DNA of 64,000 bases from Pedobacter cryoconitis (GCF_014200605.1 NZ_JACHCE010000003.1:310001-374000); one strand, 5' to 3'. Numbered from the stretch's first letter, positions 37,813-48,551 are shown. Notes: a model not told the origin generated them from the letters alone. Program-made: numbers and translations.

Positions 37813-38568
37813 TTAAATAATCTCTTTTAGTTCTTTTTGGGTAGGATATGATATTAATACTGCTCTGTGCGGGCCTTGAAATATAAAAAGACTTCCAACT
37901 GCAACAGCAGAAGCTCCTGCATTTGCAGCCAGACTTATATCTGATAACTTTGATGCACCGCCACAAACAATTACCGGAATATTTACAGCTGAGGTTACGC
38001 TTTTGATAATGTCCAGATCAAAACCTGAATAAGTTCCTTCTCTATCCACATTATTGACAAATATTTCTCCGGCCCCCATTTCCTCAATTGCCTTAACATA
38101 GTCAATTACAGCAATATCAGTAAGTTTCCCCTTGACATGATCATAAACAAGATACTTACCCCAGAAGTTCTTTTTAATATCAACAGCACATACAATAGTT
38201 GAAGATCCAAAATATTGTACCGCCTTCCTTATAAAATCAGGGTCTTCTAAAGTTTTATGATTAATAACAACCTTTTCAACACCTATTTTTAATAAATATT
38301 CAATTTGTTCTAAAGATTTTATACCTCCCCCATATGCCAGGGGCATAAAACATTCAGAGGCTAAATCTTTTATAATTTCCCAATTGGGTTCTCCATTGTT
38401 TTTTGAAACATCAATATCAATGAATATTAACTCATCTACTTCTTTCTTATTAAAGATCTTAACTGCATTAATTGAATCCCCCACATACTTGGAGTCTTTA
38501 AATTTCTGGGTTTTGACCAACCCCTCATCTCTTAATAATAAACACGGTATAACTCTCGTTTTTAACAT
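37813..38568 (-). CDS. HisF-like acetamidino modification protein (AglZ/HisF2 family)
   Basis: The 251-residue TIM-barrel protein resembles HisF, with PLAYGGGIKSLEQ and IPVIVCGGASK as phosphate-binding loops. In true HisF the N-terminal strand is CLDV with the catalytic Asp; here it reads CLLL, so the first catalytic residue is missing, while the second Asp (CAVDIKK) is kept. This, and the location between the HisH-like and WbpG-like genes, indicates a role in the sugar amidation module. The barrel probably channels ammonia from HisH to WbpG. Confidence 0.9.
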   Translation of the reverse strand: MLKTRVIPCLLLRDEGLVKTQKFKDSKYVGDSINAVKIFNKKEVDELIFIDIDVSKNNGEPNWEIIKDLASECFMPLAYGGGIKSLEQIEYLLKIGVEKVVINHKTLEDPDFIRKAVQYFGSSTIVCAVDIKKNFWGKYLVYDHVKGKLTDIAVIDYVKAIEEMGAGEIFVNNVDREGTYSGFDLDIIKSVTSAVNIPVIVCGGASKLSDISLAANAGASAVAVGSLFIFQGPHRAVLISYPTQKELKEII

Positions 38569-38577
38569 CAGATCAAT

Positions 38578-39195
38578 TTAAAGAGTTGCAAAATTATTTA
38601 ATAAACTAAATCCAAACTTATGACTTTTCTCCGGATGGAACTGAACTCCAAAGATATTATCATTTTGAAATGCTGCACAAAATGGTATTCCATAATTACA
38701 GGAGAAAATACAGTCTTTAGCATTCTCAACTTCAATATAATAAGAATGGACAAAGTAATATTTTATTTCCTCAAGTTCCAATAAACCATGATGAAGAACA
38801 GATGAGGTAAAAGGAGTAACGGTGTTCCAGCCCATATGCGGGATTTTAAGTCCGGAATCAGGCTCAAACTTGAATTTCTTAGCCTTTGCATCAATCCATC
38901 CTAATCCCTTTGTCTGACCTTCATCACTATATTTTGTCATTAATTGCATTCCTAAACAAATTCCAAGTACGGGCATCTTTTCTACCAGTACTTTTTCATT
39001 TAGCAGATCAAGCCAGCCATTATCTGTTAAAGAATTCATTCCAGTATCAAATGCCCCAACGCCAGGTAAAATAAGCTTTGATACCTGATTTAAATAAGAT
39101 GGATTATCGATAATCATTGAGTCATGCCCCAGGTAACTCAACATATTTTTTATTGAGCCTAAGTTTCCAAGGCCGTAATTTATTATTCCAATCAT
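38578..39195 (-). CDS. HisH-like glutamine amidotransferase of the sugar amidation module
   Basis: The 205-residue class I glutaminase has the nucleophile Cys in LGICLGMQLM (near residue 80) and the His-Glu pair in QFHPEKSHKFG near 185. It begins GIINYGLGNLGSIKNML as HisH does. It should release ammonia from glutamine for the HisF-like and WbpG-like partners. No other histidine-biosynthesis gene is nearby. It follows the Wzx gene after 10 nt. Confidence 0.9.
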   Translation of the reverse strand: MIGIINYGLGNLGSIKNMLSYLGHDSMIIDNPSYLNQVSKLILPGVGAFDTGMNSLTDNGWLDLLNEKVLVEKMPVLGICLGMQLMTKYSDEGQTKGLGWIDAKAKKFKFEPDSGLKIPHMGWNTVTPFTSSVLHHGLLELEEIKYYFVHSYYIEVENAKDCIFSCNYGIPFCAAFQNDNIFGVQFHPEKSHKFGFSLLNNFATL

Positions 39196-39205
39196 ATAAA
39201 TGGGT

Positions 39206-40603
39206 CTATATCGTCCTTATTGATTTAAGATCAGTTATGTACATCCTCAATAATACAGCGATACTAATAATAGAGAGCAGATATAAATTATTATTATTAG
39301 TAAATACAGTCAAGATTACTGGTATTAAGATTAATATAAATGCAAAAATAAACCTTTTTATATCAAAGTGGATGTAATAGTTTTTAATTCCAAAAAAAGT
39401 TCTGCAGCAGAAGAACACGATGTACCCAACAAACATAGCCATGGCTGCGCCTTTAGCTCCCCATACAGGAGTGAGAAGATATGCAATAATTATATTCGCA
39501 ATTACTGAAAATATGATTACATAAAGATGCTGAACAGTTTTAGCTTTATAGTTTACGCCAACAACAGTTACTTCAGAAAGGGTATATAACATGGGAATAA
39601 AAAGTAATATCGGGAATACGGTTAAAATTCCATCATAAGTTGCAGGCAATAAAAGAAGAATAACCTTCTGGAATAATATGAGCCCAAGAATCAAGCCCCC
39701 AAAAACCAATACCAATACATTGAAAATAGTAGAATAAATTTTTGTGTCCTCTGGATGGTTATTATACTTTTCTAATGAAAAAGGGAGCCAGAATGCTGTA
39801 AAGCCAGATTGAATAATATTTAAACTAAAGGCTATTTTTGCAGCTGTCGCGTACAACCCAATTTGCGTAAAATCACTGTATATCCTTAAAAAAGTCCTGT
39901 CAGCTCCCTGAAATACCCAATCCAGTAAAAATGTTGGCACAAAAGGCAAACTATAAATTAGAATTGTCCTTATCTTTTTCTTATCAATGATAAGAACTCC
40001 ACCCAAGGCAGAAAACCATATTTTATAATTATAAAATATGGTTATTATTAACCCGATCACCTGAGAAAATACAAGTCCGAATATTACTGCACTAAAATCC
40101 CTTGTTACATATTTTGCATATCCAATTACAAATACAAAGTTTAGTATGGCCTGGGAAATTTGGATAACAGAATATTTTAATGCGTTAGATTGCATTCTGA
40201 TCATCGCTACCCCAAGCTGCAATAACACACCGGTAATTATAGTAACAGACAATAAGTGGATTAATCCAGAATGATCTATATTACCAAATAGGAGTGTTGA
40301 AAATTGACCTCTGAATAATTCTAAAATCGCAATTACAAGTCCCCCCATAACAATGACGGGAAGCAATGCAGCCCTTAATAATTTAACTGGAGAAGGGTCC
40401 TCATTGTAATATCTCGCAAATCCCTGATCTGCTCCTAACAGAATGACATTAAATACGAGTTTGTAAGCTAAAATAAACATGGAAGCTTTACCAAAATCAT
40501 CTGGTGTAATGTACCACGCCATTATAGGCGTACTAATAAGCGATAAAACCGCCTGTATCCAGACTCCTATAGAGAATTTGGCAAAGGATTTAATTAACTT
40601 CAT
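39206..40603 (-). CDS. Wzx-like oligosaccharide flippase
   Basis: The 465-residue membrane protein has about 12-14 helices spread evenly, with the MOP/Wzx pattern FSIGVWIQAVLSLISTPIMAW at the N-terminus and FVGYIVFF-type helices near the end. It should flip the undecaprenyl-linked repeat unit to the periplasm. It overlaps the upstream glycosyltransferase by 4 nt. Confidence 0.88.
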   Translation of the reverse strand: MKLIKSFAKFSIGVWIQAVLSLISTPIMAWYITPDDFGKASMFILAYKLVFNVILLGADQGFARYYNEDPSPVKLLRAALLPVIVMGGLVIAILELFRGQFSTLLFGNIDHSGLIHLLSVTIITGVLLQLGVAMIRMQSNALKYSVIQISQAILNFVFVIGYAKYVTRDFSAVIFGLVFSQVIGLIITIFYNYKIWFSALGGVLIIDKKKIRTILIYSLPFVPTFLLDWVFQGADRTFLRIYSDFTQIGLYATAAKIAFSLNIIQSGFTAFWLPFSLEKYNNHPEDTKIYSTIFNVLVLVFGGLILGLILFQKVILLLLPATYDGILTVFPILLFIPMLYTLSEVTVVGVNYKAKTVQHLYVIIFSVIANIIIAYLLTPVWGAKGAAMAMFVGYIVFFCCRTFFGIKNYYIHFDIKRFIFAFILILIPVILTVFTNNNNLYLLSIISIAVLLRMYITDLKSIRTI

Positions 40604-41742
40604 TTAGCAATAGTATTTACCAAAAGATTTATTTCCTTTTCAACTACAAACTTATGTCCGGACTTAATTTTAATTCGTTCAGAAGCTTGTGCAGAAATCT
40701 TTTTATATAGCTCATAATCAAGCGCAAGCTGCTCAATTGAATTGGCAATTTCTTCAGCATTATTTGTTAACATCCCACTTGTCAGATGTTCTACGAATTC
40801 AGGAATCGCTGTATTATCAGATGTTATAGGGATTAAACCACTGGACATAGCTTCGCACATGGAAACCCCCTGAGCATCCTGCCTTGTAGGACATAAGAAA
40901 ATTCCATATTGTTTATGCACAGTAGGAATATCTTTATTTGAGATATAATGATTGTGAAGATGAACATTACTAAAGTCCTTCAACGGATCGGTCAGCTTAT
41001 TGAAAAGCTTCCCCTTCCCATAAAGGTCAAATGTCAGTTCCTGAAATATTTTTTTACGGCTTAAGAGAAGGATTGCTTCAGCAGCAATATCATTCGCATA
41101 TTTATTGGTTTGAAAAGATCGGATCAGGAGAACCTTTTTCGACTGTTCTTCAGTCTTGGGAACATAATTAAAAAGATCCGTATCAATTGGGTTTGGAATT
41201 ACATCAAAGTAATTAATTTTAGAAAAGGTATCTGTCTCTGTAATTCTTTTCATCCAGGCAGAGACAAAAATAAATTTGATGTCCCCCGTTTTATTAGAAT
41301 GGTTAATAATCCTTCTCAAATGATAAAGCTGAAACATATTTTTAACTGCAAATATGCCAAAGCTTTTAATCGTCTTAAGCCCATAATTATATAACCGTCT
41401 GTACCACCCAAGCGCTTCCTCACCATGCACCCAAATAATAACAGGAATTTTATTGTCTTTTAAAAAAGCATCATAAAGCCATCCCCCTACAAAATGAATT
41501 CCAATTATATCTGGCTTATTCATTTTAATTGCATTTACATACTCGGTTTTACTGGAATAATTAAAAACACTAATACCATCAAAAACATAATTTGTAGTGG
41601 CATCCATAGGCCTGTAACCTAAAACAACTACATCAAATACCTCTTGATAATATTTTAATCTCGAATGTACAAATACATCCCCATATGGATTCTCATCACT
41701 GGGGTAATTACTATTTAAGATAACTAACCTGGGTTTAACCAT
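40600..41742 (-). CDS. GT4-family glycosyltransferase
   Basis: The 380-residue GT-B protein opens with [24 protein letters not shown] and has the donor-domain motif [19 protein letters not shown] near 285-305. This resembles WcaL-type transferases. It overlaps wecB upstream by 8 nt and wzx downstream by 4 nt. The donor sugar is unknown. Confidence 0.88.
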   Translation of the reverse strand: MVKPRLVILNSNYPSDENPYGDVFVHSRLKYYQEVFDVVVLGYRPMDATTNYVFDGISVFNYSSKTEYVNAIKMNKPDIIGIHFVGGWLYDAFLKDNKIPVIIWVHGEEALGWYRRLYNYGLKTIKSFGIFAVKNMFQLYHLRRIINHSNKTGDIKFIFVSAWMKRITETDTFSKINYFDVIPNPIDTDLFNYVPKTEEQSKKVLLIRSFQTNKYANDIAAEAILLLSRKKIFQELTFDLYGKGKLFNKLTDPLKDFSNVHLHNHYISNKDIPTVHKQYGIFLCPTRQDAQGVSMCEAMSSGLIPITSDNTAIPEFVEHLTSGMLTNNAEEIANSIEQLALDYELYKKISAQASERIKIKSGHKFVVEKEINLLVNTIAK

Positions 41743-42874
41743 TGCTATTTTTCGACGCTCTATTTAAAACAAATTCTACGATTCTTTTCACTGCATGACC
41801 ATCGCCATATGGATTATGTAGCATTGACATTTCCTCATAGCTCTTTTTGTCCTGAAGCAATCTTTTAGACTCTTCAAATATTTTATTCGTTTCAGTACCC
41901 ACTAGTAATACTGTTCCTGCGCTAACAGCTTCTGGTCTCTCAGTTGTATCACGCATAACAAGTACAGGCTTCCCTAAACTTGGTGCTTCTTCTTGTATAC
42001 CACCACTATCTGTTAAAATTATCTTTGACTTATTCATTAACCATAGAAATGTAGGATATGAAAGTGGTTTAATCAATTTGATATTCTCATTATTTGATAG
42101 TTTTTCAAATACAACATCCTTAACATTAGGATTCAGGTGAACCGGATAAACAATTTCTACATTGTCTAATTTACTAATCATTTCCAGTGCCTTACATATA
42201 TTCAGGAATCCATCTCCATGATTTTCTCTTCTATGCCCTGTAACCAGAACAATATCTTTTTCAAATGAAAGTGTCCCTTTTAATTCTTCAATTTCCTCGT
42301 TGCTGTAAGCACTATTTACTTTCAACATACTTTCCAGTAAAGAATCAATTACCGTATTACCGGTTACAATGATATCTTCTGCTTTAACTCCTTCTGATAA
42401 TAAATTTTGCTGAGCAATTTGAGTAGGTGCAAAATGATAATTAGCTATTACACCTGTAATCTTTCTATTAATTTCTTCCGGGAAAGGAGAATATTTATTA
42501 AATGTTCTTAATCCTGCCTCAACGTGACAAACTTCTGCTCCGGAATAGAACCCTGCTAAGCTGGCTGCCATTGTAGTTGTTGTATCACCATGAACAAATA
42601 CATATTGAGGAGAAAAATCATCAAGAATAGGTTTCAATCCTTCTATCACTGCAGCAGTCAAACTATGAAGGGTTTGATTAGCTTTCATAATATTAAGATC
42701 ATAATCTGGAATAATACTAAAAAAATCCAAAACCTGATCTAACATTTCGCGGTGCTGAGCTGTTACGCAAACCTTTACATTAAAAAGGGCTTCTTTCTTT
42801 AAGGCATTTACAAGAGGTGCCATTTTTATAGCTTCAGGTCTAGTTCCAAAAACTATTAATATATTATTTTTCAT
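41735..42874 (-). CDS. wecB: UDP-N-acetylglucosamine 2-epimerase (non-hydrolyzing)
   Basis: The 379-residue enzyme starts [15 protein letters not shown] and contains [40 protein letters not shown] and [18 protein letters not shown], all typical of WecB, which makes UDP-ManNAc. In the related WbpA-E-D-B pathways a dedicated epimerase (WbpI) acts on the diacetamido-uronic acid; no second epimerase is visible here, so this one may do that step or supply ManNAc. Confidence 0.92.
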   Translation of the reverse strand: MKNNILIVFGTRPEAIKMAPLVNALKKEALFNVKVCVTAQHREMLDQVLDFFSIIPDYDLNIMKANQTLHSLTAAVIEGLKPILDDFSPQYVFVHGDTTTTMAASLAGFYSGAEVCHVEAGLRTFNKYSPFPEEINRKITGVIANYHFAPTQIAQQNLLSEGVKAEDIIVTGNTVIDSLLESMLKVNSAYSNEEIEELKGTLSFEKDIVLVTGHRRENHGDGFLNICKALEMISKLDNVEIVYPVHLNPNVKDVVFEKLSNNENIKLIKPLSYPTFLWLMNKSKIILTDSGGIQEEAPSLGKPVLVMRDTTERPEAVSAGTVLLVGTETNKIFEESKRLLQDKKSYEEMSMLHNPYGDGHAVKRIVEFVLNRASKNSNG

Positions 42875-42961
42875 TCAAATTTGATTTTAAGTCTTTTAAA
42901 GTCAATACAAAAAATCCGTATTTAACTTCTACAGACCCAGAGTGATACTATTTATAACAAA

Positions 42962-43465
42962 TTATAACTTATTTTTTTTAATTAATTTTGCTGGTACTCC
43001 GGCAAAAACACAGTTATCAGGCACATCTTTGGTTACGACACTATTGGCACCGATGGTTACATGATTTCCAATAGTTATACCTTCTCTGATAAAAACATTA
43101 TCACCAATCCATGCGTGATCTCCAATAATTATGTCCTTTTCCAGCTCTTCACCTATTTCCGAAAGAGGTCCTGTTGGTTTTTCTTTATTGTGGGTTTTAC
43201 TTTTTATACTCACATTATAACCAATTGCGCACCACTTTCCAATGATTATTCTGGATACTTTGCCAGCATGGAGATGCCCACCGTTCATATAACTTCCTTC
43301 TCCAACTGATACATTATGAATATTGATTATCTGTACGGCCGGAGTGATGTTATTTCCATCCAGACCAAAGCTGCTTAGATATTGTCGCCTTATCCTTTCA
43401 ATCCTTTTCTCATGCTGCTTAACAATAAAAGAAGCTATTGTACTTAATAAGCGAATTTCTATCAT
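42962..43465 (-). CDS. Hexapeptide-repeat acyltransferase
   Basis: The 167-residue left-handed beta-helix protein has hexads from about residue 45 and ends in [35 protein letters not shown]. An N-terminal amphipathic helix ([21 protein letters not shown]) precedes them. It is probably an O- or N-acetyltransferase for the repeat unit; the WbpD-type enzyme is a separate gene at 44486. It lies 1 nt from the WbpB-like gene. Confidence 0.87.
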   Translation of the reverse strand: MIEIRLLSTIASFIVKQHEKRIERIRRQYLSSFGLDGNNITPAVQIINIHNVSVGEGSYMNGGHLHAGKVSRIIIGKWCAIGYNVSIKSKTHNKEKPTGPLSEIGEELEKDIIIGDHAWIGDNVFIREGITIGNHVTIGANSVVTKDVPDNCVFAGVPAKLIKKNKL

Positions 43466-43466
43466 C

Positions 43467-44486
43467 TTAGCTTTTTAAAGCGTATATTCTCTCAATAATA
43501 TCTACTACTTTTAATCCTTCCAATGCGTTAGTTGTAATAGAGTCTCTGCCTTTTAAAACATCAACAATATTTTCTATAACATAATGATGATTTGCAGCAG
43601 AGCCTTTATATGCACCGTAATCATTTCCTGGATTTGTTGGGGCCAGGTCTGGCATAACATAGTCCTTAACATGACAAACTTCAACTTTATCCATATACTG
43701 ACCGCCAATCTTCACAGATCCGTTTTCAGCAATAATTGTCATGCTGCTTTCCAGATTCTGATCCCAGATAGATGTAGAATAGTTAATACTTCCCATCCCA
43801 CCATTCGTAAAGTCGAAACTAACAAATCCTGAATCTTCAAAATCTGTTAAATTCTGGTGATTAAAATCGTTAAATTTGGCTTGCAGATTTTGAATATCTC
43901 CAAACAGCCAATACATAATATCAATAAAGTGAGAGAATTGTGTAAATAGCGTTCCACCATCCAGATCTTTTTTACCATGCCAGCTTTCTGGCTTATAATA
44001 ACGATTATCCCTGTTCCAGTAGCAGTTTAACTGAACCATGTAAATCTTACCCAGTTTTCCACTCTCAACTAATTCTTTAATCCATGCTGATGGAGGTGAA
44101 TAACGGTTTTGCATTACAGCAAAAAGATATTTATGGACATGTAAAGCTTTAAAAATCACCTTCTCTGCATCTTGCTTTGTCAATGCCATTGGCTTCTCTA
44201 CAACAATATGTTTGTTAGCCTCAAGACACTTTAAAGCTTGTACAGCATGAAACCCATTTGGGGTTGCGATATTTACAACATCAACCTCAATACCTGAATT
44301 AAAAAGATCTTCAAGTGTTTCAAATAAAGGTACATCATAGCTGTCAATGTTCAGGACGCTTTTATCCTTTACATCTACTAAAGCTACAAGCTCACTTTCA
44401 GAATTCCTTGAAATCATTTCAGCATGCCTTTTCCCAATATGGCCACAGCCAACAACAGCAAATTTTATTTTCCTATCCAGAGTCAT
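43467..44486 (-). CDS. Gfo/Idh/MocA oxidoreductase (WbpB/WlbA-like)
   Basis: The 339-residue NAD-dependent enzyme has [15 protein letters not shown] at 11-25 and [13 protein letters not shown] near 97-108. Next to WbpA-, WbpE- and WbpD-like genes it most likely oxidises C3 of UDP-GlcNAc uronic acid so that the aminotransferase can add the 3-amino group. It overlaps the WbpD-like stop by one base (TAATG). Confidence 0.9.
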   Translation of the reverse strand: MTLDRKIKFAVVGCGHIGKRHAEMISRNSESELVALVDVKDKSVLNIDSYDVPLFETLEDLFNSGIEVDVVNIATPNGFHAVQALKCLEANKHIVVEKPMALTKQDAEKVIFKALHVHKYLFAVMQNRYSPPSAWIKELVESGKLGKIYMVQLNCYWNRDNRYYKPESWHGKKDLDGGTLFTQFSHFIDIMYWLFGDIQNLQAKFNDFNHQNLTDFEDSGFVSFDFTNGGMGSINYSTSIWDQNLESSMTIIAENGSVKIGGQYMDKVEVCHVKDYVMPDLAPTNPGNDYGAYKGSAANHHYVIENIVDVLKGRDSITTNALEGLKVVDIIERIYALKS

Positions 44487-45070
44487 TACTTTATTCTTTT
44501 TACTATAAGATTCTCTAATTTATATTCTTGCTTGCTCTCTATACAAACAGCCACTCCATTTTCGTCAAATTCTAAGCGGTGTCCATATTCTCCAACCCAA
44601 CCAATCTGTTTAGCAGGATTGCCTACAACTAATGCAAAATCAGGAACTGTTTTAGTTACTACAGCACCCGCACCAATGAAAGCATACTTACCAATATCAT
44701 GACCGCAAACTATAGTTGCATTTGCTCCAATTGAAGCTCCAATACCAACTTTTGTTTTGGCGTACTGGTCCCTCCTATTAATTGCACTTCTCGGATTGAT
44801 TACATTGGTAAAGACCATTGATGGACCTAAAAAAACATCGTCTTCACAAGTAACACCAGTGTAAATAGAAACGTTATTCTGGACTTTAACGTTCTTTCCA
44901 AGAATAACTTCAGGTGAAATCACCACATTTTGTCCTATATTACACTGTTCACCAATTTTGCAATTTGTCATAATATGAGAGAAATGCCAGATACTGGTTC
45001 CATCTCCAATTTCACAGCCAGCATCTATGACAGCTGTTTCATGAGCTTTATATTTCACTTTACTGAGCAT
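44486..45070 (-). CDS. UDP-2-acetamido-3-amino-2,3-dideoxyglucuronate N-acetyltransferase (WbpD/WlbB-like)
   Basis: Started at ATG 45070, which overlaps the aminotransferase stop by 11 nt; the longer frame to 45172 only reads into that gene. The 194-residue beta-helix protein begins with AHETAVIDAGCEIGDGTSIWHFSHIM, a WbpD hallmark, and ends with a short C-terminal tail. It acetylates the 3-amino group to give UDP-2,3-diacetamido-2,3-dideoxyglucuronic acid. Confidence 0.92.
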   Translation of the reverse strand: MLSKVKYKAHETAVIDAGCEIGDGTSIWHFSHIMTNCKIGEQCNIGQNVVISPEVILGKNVKVQNNVSIYTGVTCEDDVFLGPSMVFTNVINPRSAINRRDQYAKTKVGIGASIGANATIVCGHDIGKYAFIGAGAVVTKTVPDFALVVGNPAKQIGWVGEYGHRLEFDENGVAVCIESKQEYKLENLIVKRIK

Positions 45071-46190
45071 AAAATTCTTTAATTGTCTGGATGATATAGT
45101 CCTGAGTTTTGGTTTCCATTTCCGTGTGAATTGGTAACGATAAAACTGAGGCACACAAATTACTGGAGACACTTAAATCACCAACAACTTTACTAATCAT
45201 TTTAAAAGCCGCCTGCTGATTCAACGGAATAGGATAGTAAATCATTGAAGGTATATTTTTAGCTTCAAGGAATTTCTTTAAATCATCACGTTTATTGTTC
45301 TTAACAAGAATCGTATACTGATGAAAAACATGAGTAGACTGTGGATTACGCTGTGGTATCTGGATTTCAGCAATTTCGGCCAGGCTATTGTCATAATAAC
45401 TGGCAACCGCTGATCTAGCTGCTGAATACTGATCTAAATATTTCAGTTTCACCTTAAGAATACCAGCTTGTAAAGTATCCAGTCTCGAGTTTATTCCAAT
45501 ATATTTATGAACATATTTACGCTCCTGTCCATGATTTGCCATCATTTGTAGTTTCGCACCTAATTCATCATTATTAGTAGATATTGCTCCCCCATCTCCA
45601 TAACAACCTAAATTCTTTGAAGGAAAAAATGAAGTACATCCAATATGCCCGATGGTCCCCGCTTTTTGTTGAGTTCCGTCAGAAAAGGTATAAGTTGCAC
45701 CTATGGCTTGTGCATTATCTTCTATAACATATAAATCATATTCCTTAGCGATAGCCATGATCTCTTCCATATTGGCAGACTGACCAAATAAATGAACCGG
45801 TACTATCACCTTTGTTTTAGAAGTTATAGCAGATTTGATAAGCTCTGCTGTAATATTAAATGTATCCGGATCAACATCTACCATAACTGGAGTCAGTCCT
45901 AATAAAGCAATGACTTCAGTAGTCGCCACATAAGTAAAAGAAGGAACGATAACCTCATCTCCCTGACTCAATTCAAGCGCCATAAGAGCTAGTTGAAGTG
46001 CATCAGTACCATTAGCACAAGTAATGATGTGTTTGGCATCCAGATAAGCTGACAATCCACTTTTAAATTCGTCAACCTGAGGCCCATTTATAAATGCAGT
46101 TGTATCAATACATCTTTTAATTTCAGCATCAATCTCACTTTTAATCTTTAAATATTGACCTTTCAGGTCTACCATATGTATTTTTTCCAT
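45060..46190 (-). CDS. DegT/DnrJ/EryC1 aminotransferase (WbpE/WlbC-like)
   Basis: The 376-residue PLP enzyme has HIITCANGTDALQLALMAL near 54-72, EDNAQAIGA near 160, and the PLP lysine in SFFPSKNLGCYGDGGA near 185-200. In this gene order it aminates C3 of the 3-keto uronic acid sugar using glutamate. It shares one base with the dehydrogenase stop. Confidence 0.93.
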   Translation of the reverse strand: MEKIHMVDLKGQYLKIKSEIDAEIKRCIDTTAFINGPQVDEFKSGLSAYLDAKHIITCANGTDALQLALMALELSQGDEVIVPSFTYVATTEVIALLGLTPVMVDVDPDTFNITAELIKSAITSKTKVIVPVHLFGQSANMEEIMAIAKEYDLYVIEDNAQAIGATYTFSDGTQQKAGTIGHIGCTSFFPSKNLGCYGDGGAISTNNDELGAKLQMMANHGQERKYVHKYIGINSRLDTLQAGILKVKLKYLDQYSAARSAVASYYDNSLAEIAEIQIPQRNPQSTHVFHQYTILVKNNKRDDLKKFLEAKNIPSMIYYPIPLNQQAAFKMISKVVGDLSVSSNLCASVLSLPIHTEMETKTQDYIIQTIKEFYAQ

Positions 46191-47467
46191 TATAAACGGG
46201 CATCAATTAAATTACGGTCCAAACAAGATTTAGTGTCAAAGATTACAGTGTTATGTCCATTTCTCAATTCTTTCAAATTCAGTTCTAAAAATTCTTTATG
46301 ACTAACAGCCAGTACAATCGCATCGTATTGATTATTCATATCACCAACCAGGTTTATTTTATATTCTTTTTCAACTTCAACAGCATTCGCATGAGGATCA
46401 TAAACATCAACCTCTAAACCAAACTGTTTTAGCTCTGTATAAATATCAATAACTCTTGAATTTCTGATATCAGGACAATCCTCTTTAAATGTTACGCCTA
46501 AGATTAATGCTTTTGCTCCCTGTATCTTGTGTCCTTTGTGGATCATTAGTTTAATCACCTTATTAGCAACAAACATTCCCATGTTATCATTTACTCTTCT
46601 CCCCGATAAGATGACCTGAGGATGATAACCTAATGATTCTGCTTTATGAGCAAGGTAGTATGGATCAACGCCTATACAATGTCCACCAACAAGTCCTGGT
46701 TTATATTTAAGAAAGTTCCATTTAGTTCCTGCAGCCTCAATTACATCGGTAGTATCAATTCCTATCCGATCAAAGATCAATGCTAATTCATTTACAAACG
46801 AAATATTTACATCCCTTTGTGCATTCTCAATCGCCTTTGAAGCTTCTGCAACTTTCAGACTTGGCGCTTTATGTGTACCCGCAGTAATGATGCTTGCATA
46901 TAAATCATCAACCACATTAGCAATTTCCGGTGTGGAGCCCGAAGTCACTTTCTTGATCTTGGTTAATGTATTAATTTTATCACCCGGATTAATCCTTTCA
47001 GGAGAATAACCACAGAAGAAATCTACATTATATATCAACCCGGAATACTTTTCCAGAACAGGTACACAATCTTCTTCGGTGCAACCAGGGTAAACAGTTG
47101 ATTCGTAGATGACGATATCACCTTTTTTCAAAACCTTTCCAATCATTTCCGAAGCTTTAATTAAAGGGGTAAGATCAGGCGATTTAAACTGATTAATCGG
47201 AGTTGGTACAGTTACAATGTATATGTTAGGATCAACCAGATCCTTTGTATCTGAAGAAAATTTTAGCCCTTTATCACCTTTTAAACTCAGAACATCTTCT
47301 AATGTTTCTAAATCAGCTTCTCTTGTCCGGTCCTCTCCTCTGGATAGTTCCTGAACCCTGTTTACATTAATGTCAAATCCCAAAACGGTATACTTTCTGG
47401 CAAATTCTATAGCCAGAGGCAGACCAACATAACCTAAACCTACTATTGCGATATAATGTTTATTCAC
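46190..47467 (-). CDS. UDP-N-acetylglucosamine 6-dehydrogenase (WbpA-like)
   Basis: The 425-residue enzyme has the N-terminal Rossmann motif VGLGYVGLPLAIEFA, the catalytic Cys in GLVGGHCIGVDPYYLAHK near 255-270, and the C-terminal UDP-binding domain. It oxidises C6 of UDP-GlcNAc to the uronic acid, the first step of the WbpA-B-E-D series. A UDP-ManNAc dehydrogenase (WecC) is the close alternative, and WecB is encoded nearby. It overlaps the Wzz-like gene by 8 nt. Confidence 0.9.
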   Translation of the reverse strand: MNKHYIAIVGLGYVGLPLAIEFARKYTVLGFDINVNRVQELSRGEDRTREADLETLEDVLSLKGDKGLKFSSDTKDLVDPNIYIVTVPTPINQFKSPDLTPLIKASEMIGKVLKKGDIVIYESTVYPGCTEEDCVPVLEKYSGLIYNVDFFCGYSPERINPGDKINTLTKIKKVTSGSTPEIANVVDDLYASIITAGTHKAPSLKVAEASKAIENAQRDVNISFVNELALIFDRIGIDTTDVIEAAGTKWNFLKYKPGLVGGHCIGVDPYYLAHKAESLGYHPQVILSGRRVNDNMGMFVANKVIKLMIHKGHKIQGAKALILGVTFKEDCPDIRNSRVIDIYTELKQFGLEVDVYDPHANAVEVEKEYKINLVGDMNNQYDAIVLAVSHKEFLELNLKELRNGHNTVIFDTKSCLDRNLIDARL

Positions 47468-48551
47468 TTATAATATTTTTTAAAATTGTCCTAATTGTTA
47501 TGAAAATAACTGTTAATATACCTGCGATCAATCCACCTAATATAATACCTTTTAATTTCCCAAATTGTTCTTTAGGCAAGGGATAAATTGGCTCATCAAT
47601 TACCTGAATCAATGGTGTTTCATTTAACAAGCTCATTTTGGTCAACTCAAGGTTCTTCGTTAATTCAATCAGAATAGCTCTGTTAGTTTCTGCTGTGAAT
47701 TGTGATCGTTGTACAGGAGCTACACGTTGTGATTGTCTTGTCGTATTAAGATTTGGGGTAGCATCAGTTATCCCTGCTGCCGAATAAATTGCACCTGTCA
47801 TTACAGCACGAACAGAATCCGTCTTCTTTTGCAAGACAGCTATATTGTGCATCGATTTTTTCGTTTTTGTCTGCACATAAAAATCGTTCACATTCTTTAC
47901 TATCGTTTCATTAAAAGCTTTGGAAAAGAATTCACTCTTAGATTTCACTTTAGCATCGATGATACTTAGTTTTTTGTCTTCCTTAGATACAGTCAGGTAA
48001 TTTTTATTGATATCAGAAACGATTGTCGACAAAACACTATCCCGAAGACGTGATGTAACAGGTGAGGATTGTTTCTGATTATTAAATTGAAGGTTTTTTA
48101 AGAGAGGTTTCTCTTTCCAGTTTTCTCTAAGTTTATTAAATGAGATATACCAGTTAACCAATAAATCTTTTTTCCCGTCGTATGTAGCCTCTGTTAAAAG
48201 AGTCTTTTCAATCATGGTTCTGGATTTATATAATTCTAAGATATTATCTCCCTGAAATATTCCACCTCCGCCACCGCCGATGTCTACTCCAACCATTGAG
48301 GCTAACCCACCTAAGCCACCTAAAGCACCTCCTGATCCAGATTCTTCCAGAACAAAAGTTGTTGAAGCAGTAAATACAGGTTTTTTATAATATGCATAAA
48401 CAAATCCAAGTAAGCCACCAAGTAAGCCAAACAAAACGATAATGAGCCATTTGGATAACATATTTTTATACCATTCCTGGATATTCAGGAGAAGTTCCTT
48501 CATAGAAATTTCATCCGACTGCTCATTATAACTGGTACTTTTCTCTTCCAT
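47460..48551 (-). CDS. Wzz-type chain-length determinant
   Basis: The 363-residue protein has two membrane helices, at about 36-56 and 335-357, around a large periplasmic domain with a Gly-rich segment near 85-105 and coiled-coil stretches. This is the Wzz/PCP layout. No Wzc-type C-terminal tyrosine kinase is present, so the co-polymerase lacks that domain here. It follows the Wza-like gene after 69 nt. Confidence 0.9.
   Translation of the reverse strand: MEEKSTSYNEQSDEISMKELLLNIQEWYKNMLSKWLIIVLFGLLGGLLGFVYAYYKKPVFTASTTFVLEESGSGGALGGLGGLASMVGVDIGGGGGGIFQGDNILELYKSRTMIEKTLLTEATYDGKKDLLVNWYISFNKLRENWKEKPLLKNLQFNNQKQSSPVTSRLRDSVLSTIVSDINKNYLTVSKEDKKLSIIDAKVKSKSEFFSKAFNETIVKNVNDFYVQTKTKKSMHNIAVLQKKTDSVRAVMTGAIYSAAGITDATPNLNTTRQSQRVAPVQRSQFTAETNRAILIELTKNLELTKMSLLNETPLIQVIDEPIYPLPKEQFGKLKGIILGGLIAGILTVIFITIRTILKNIISE

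Noticed and set aside
37813..39195. hisF and hisH as part of a histidine operon
   Set aside because: No other his genes are near, the HisF-like protein lacks the first catalytic Asp, and both flank a WbpG-like gene.
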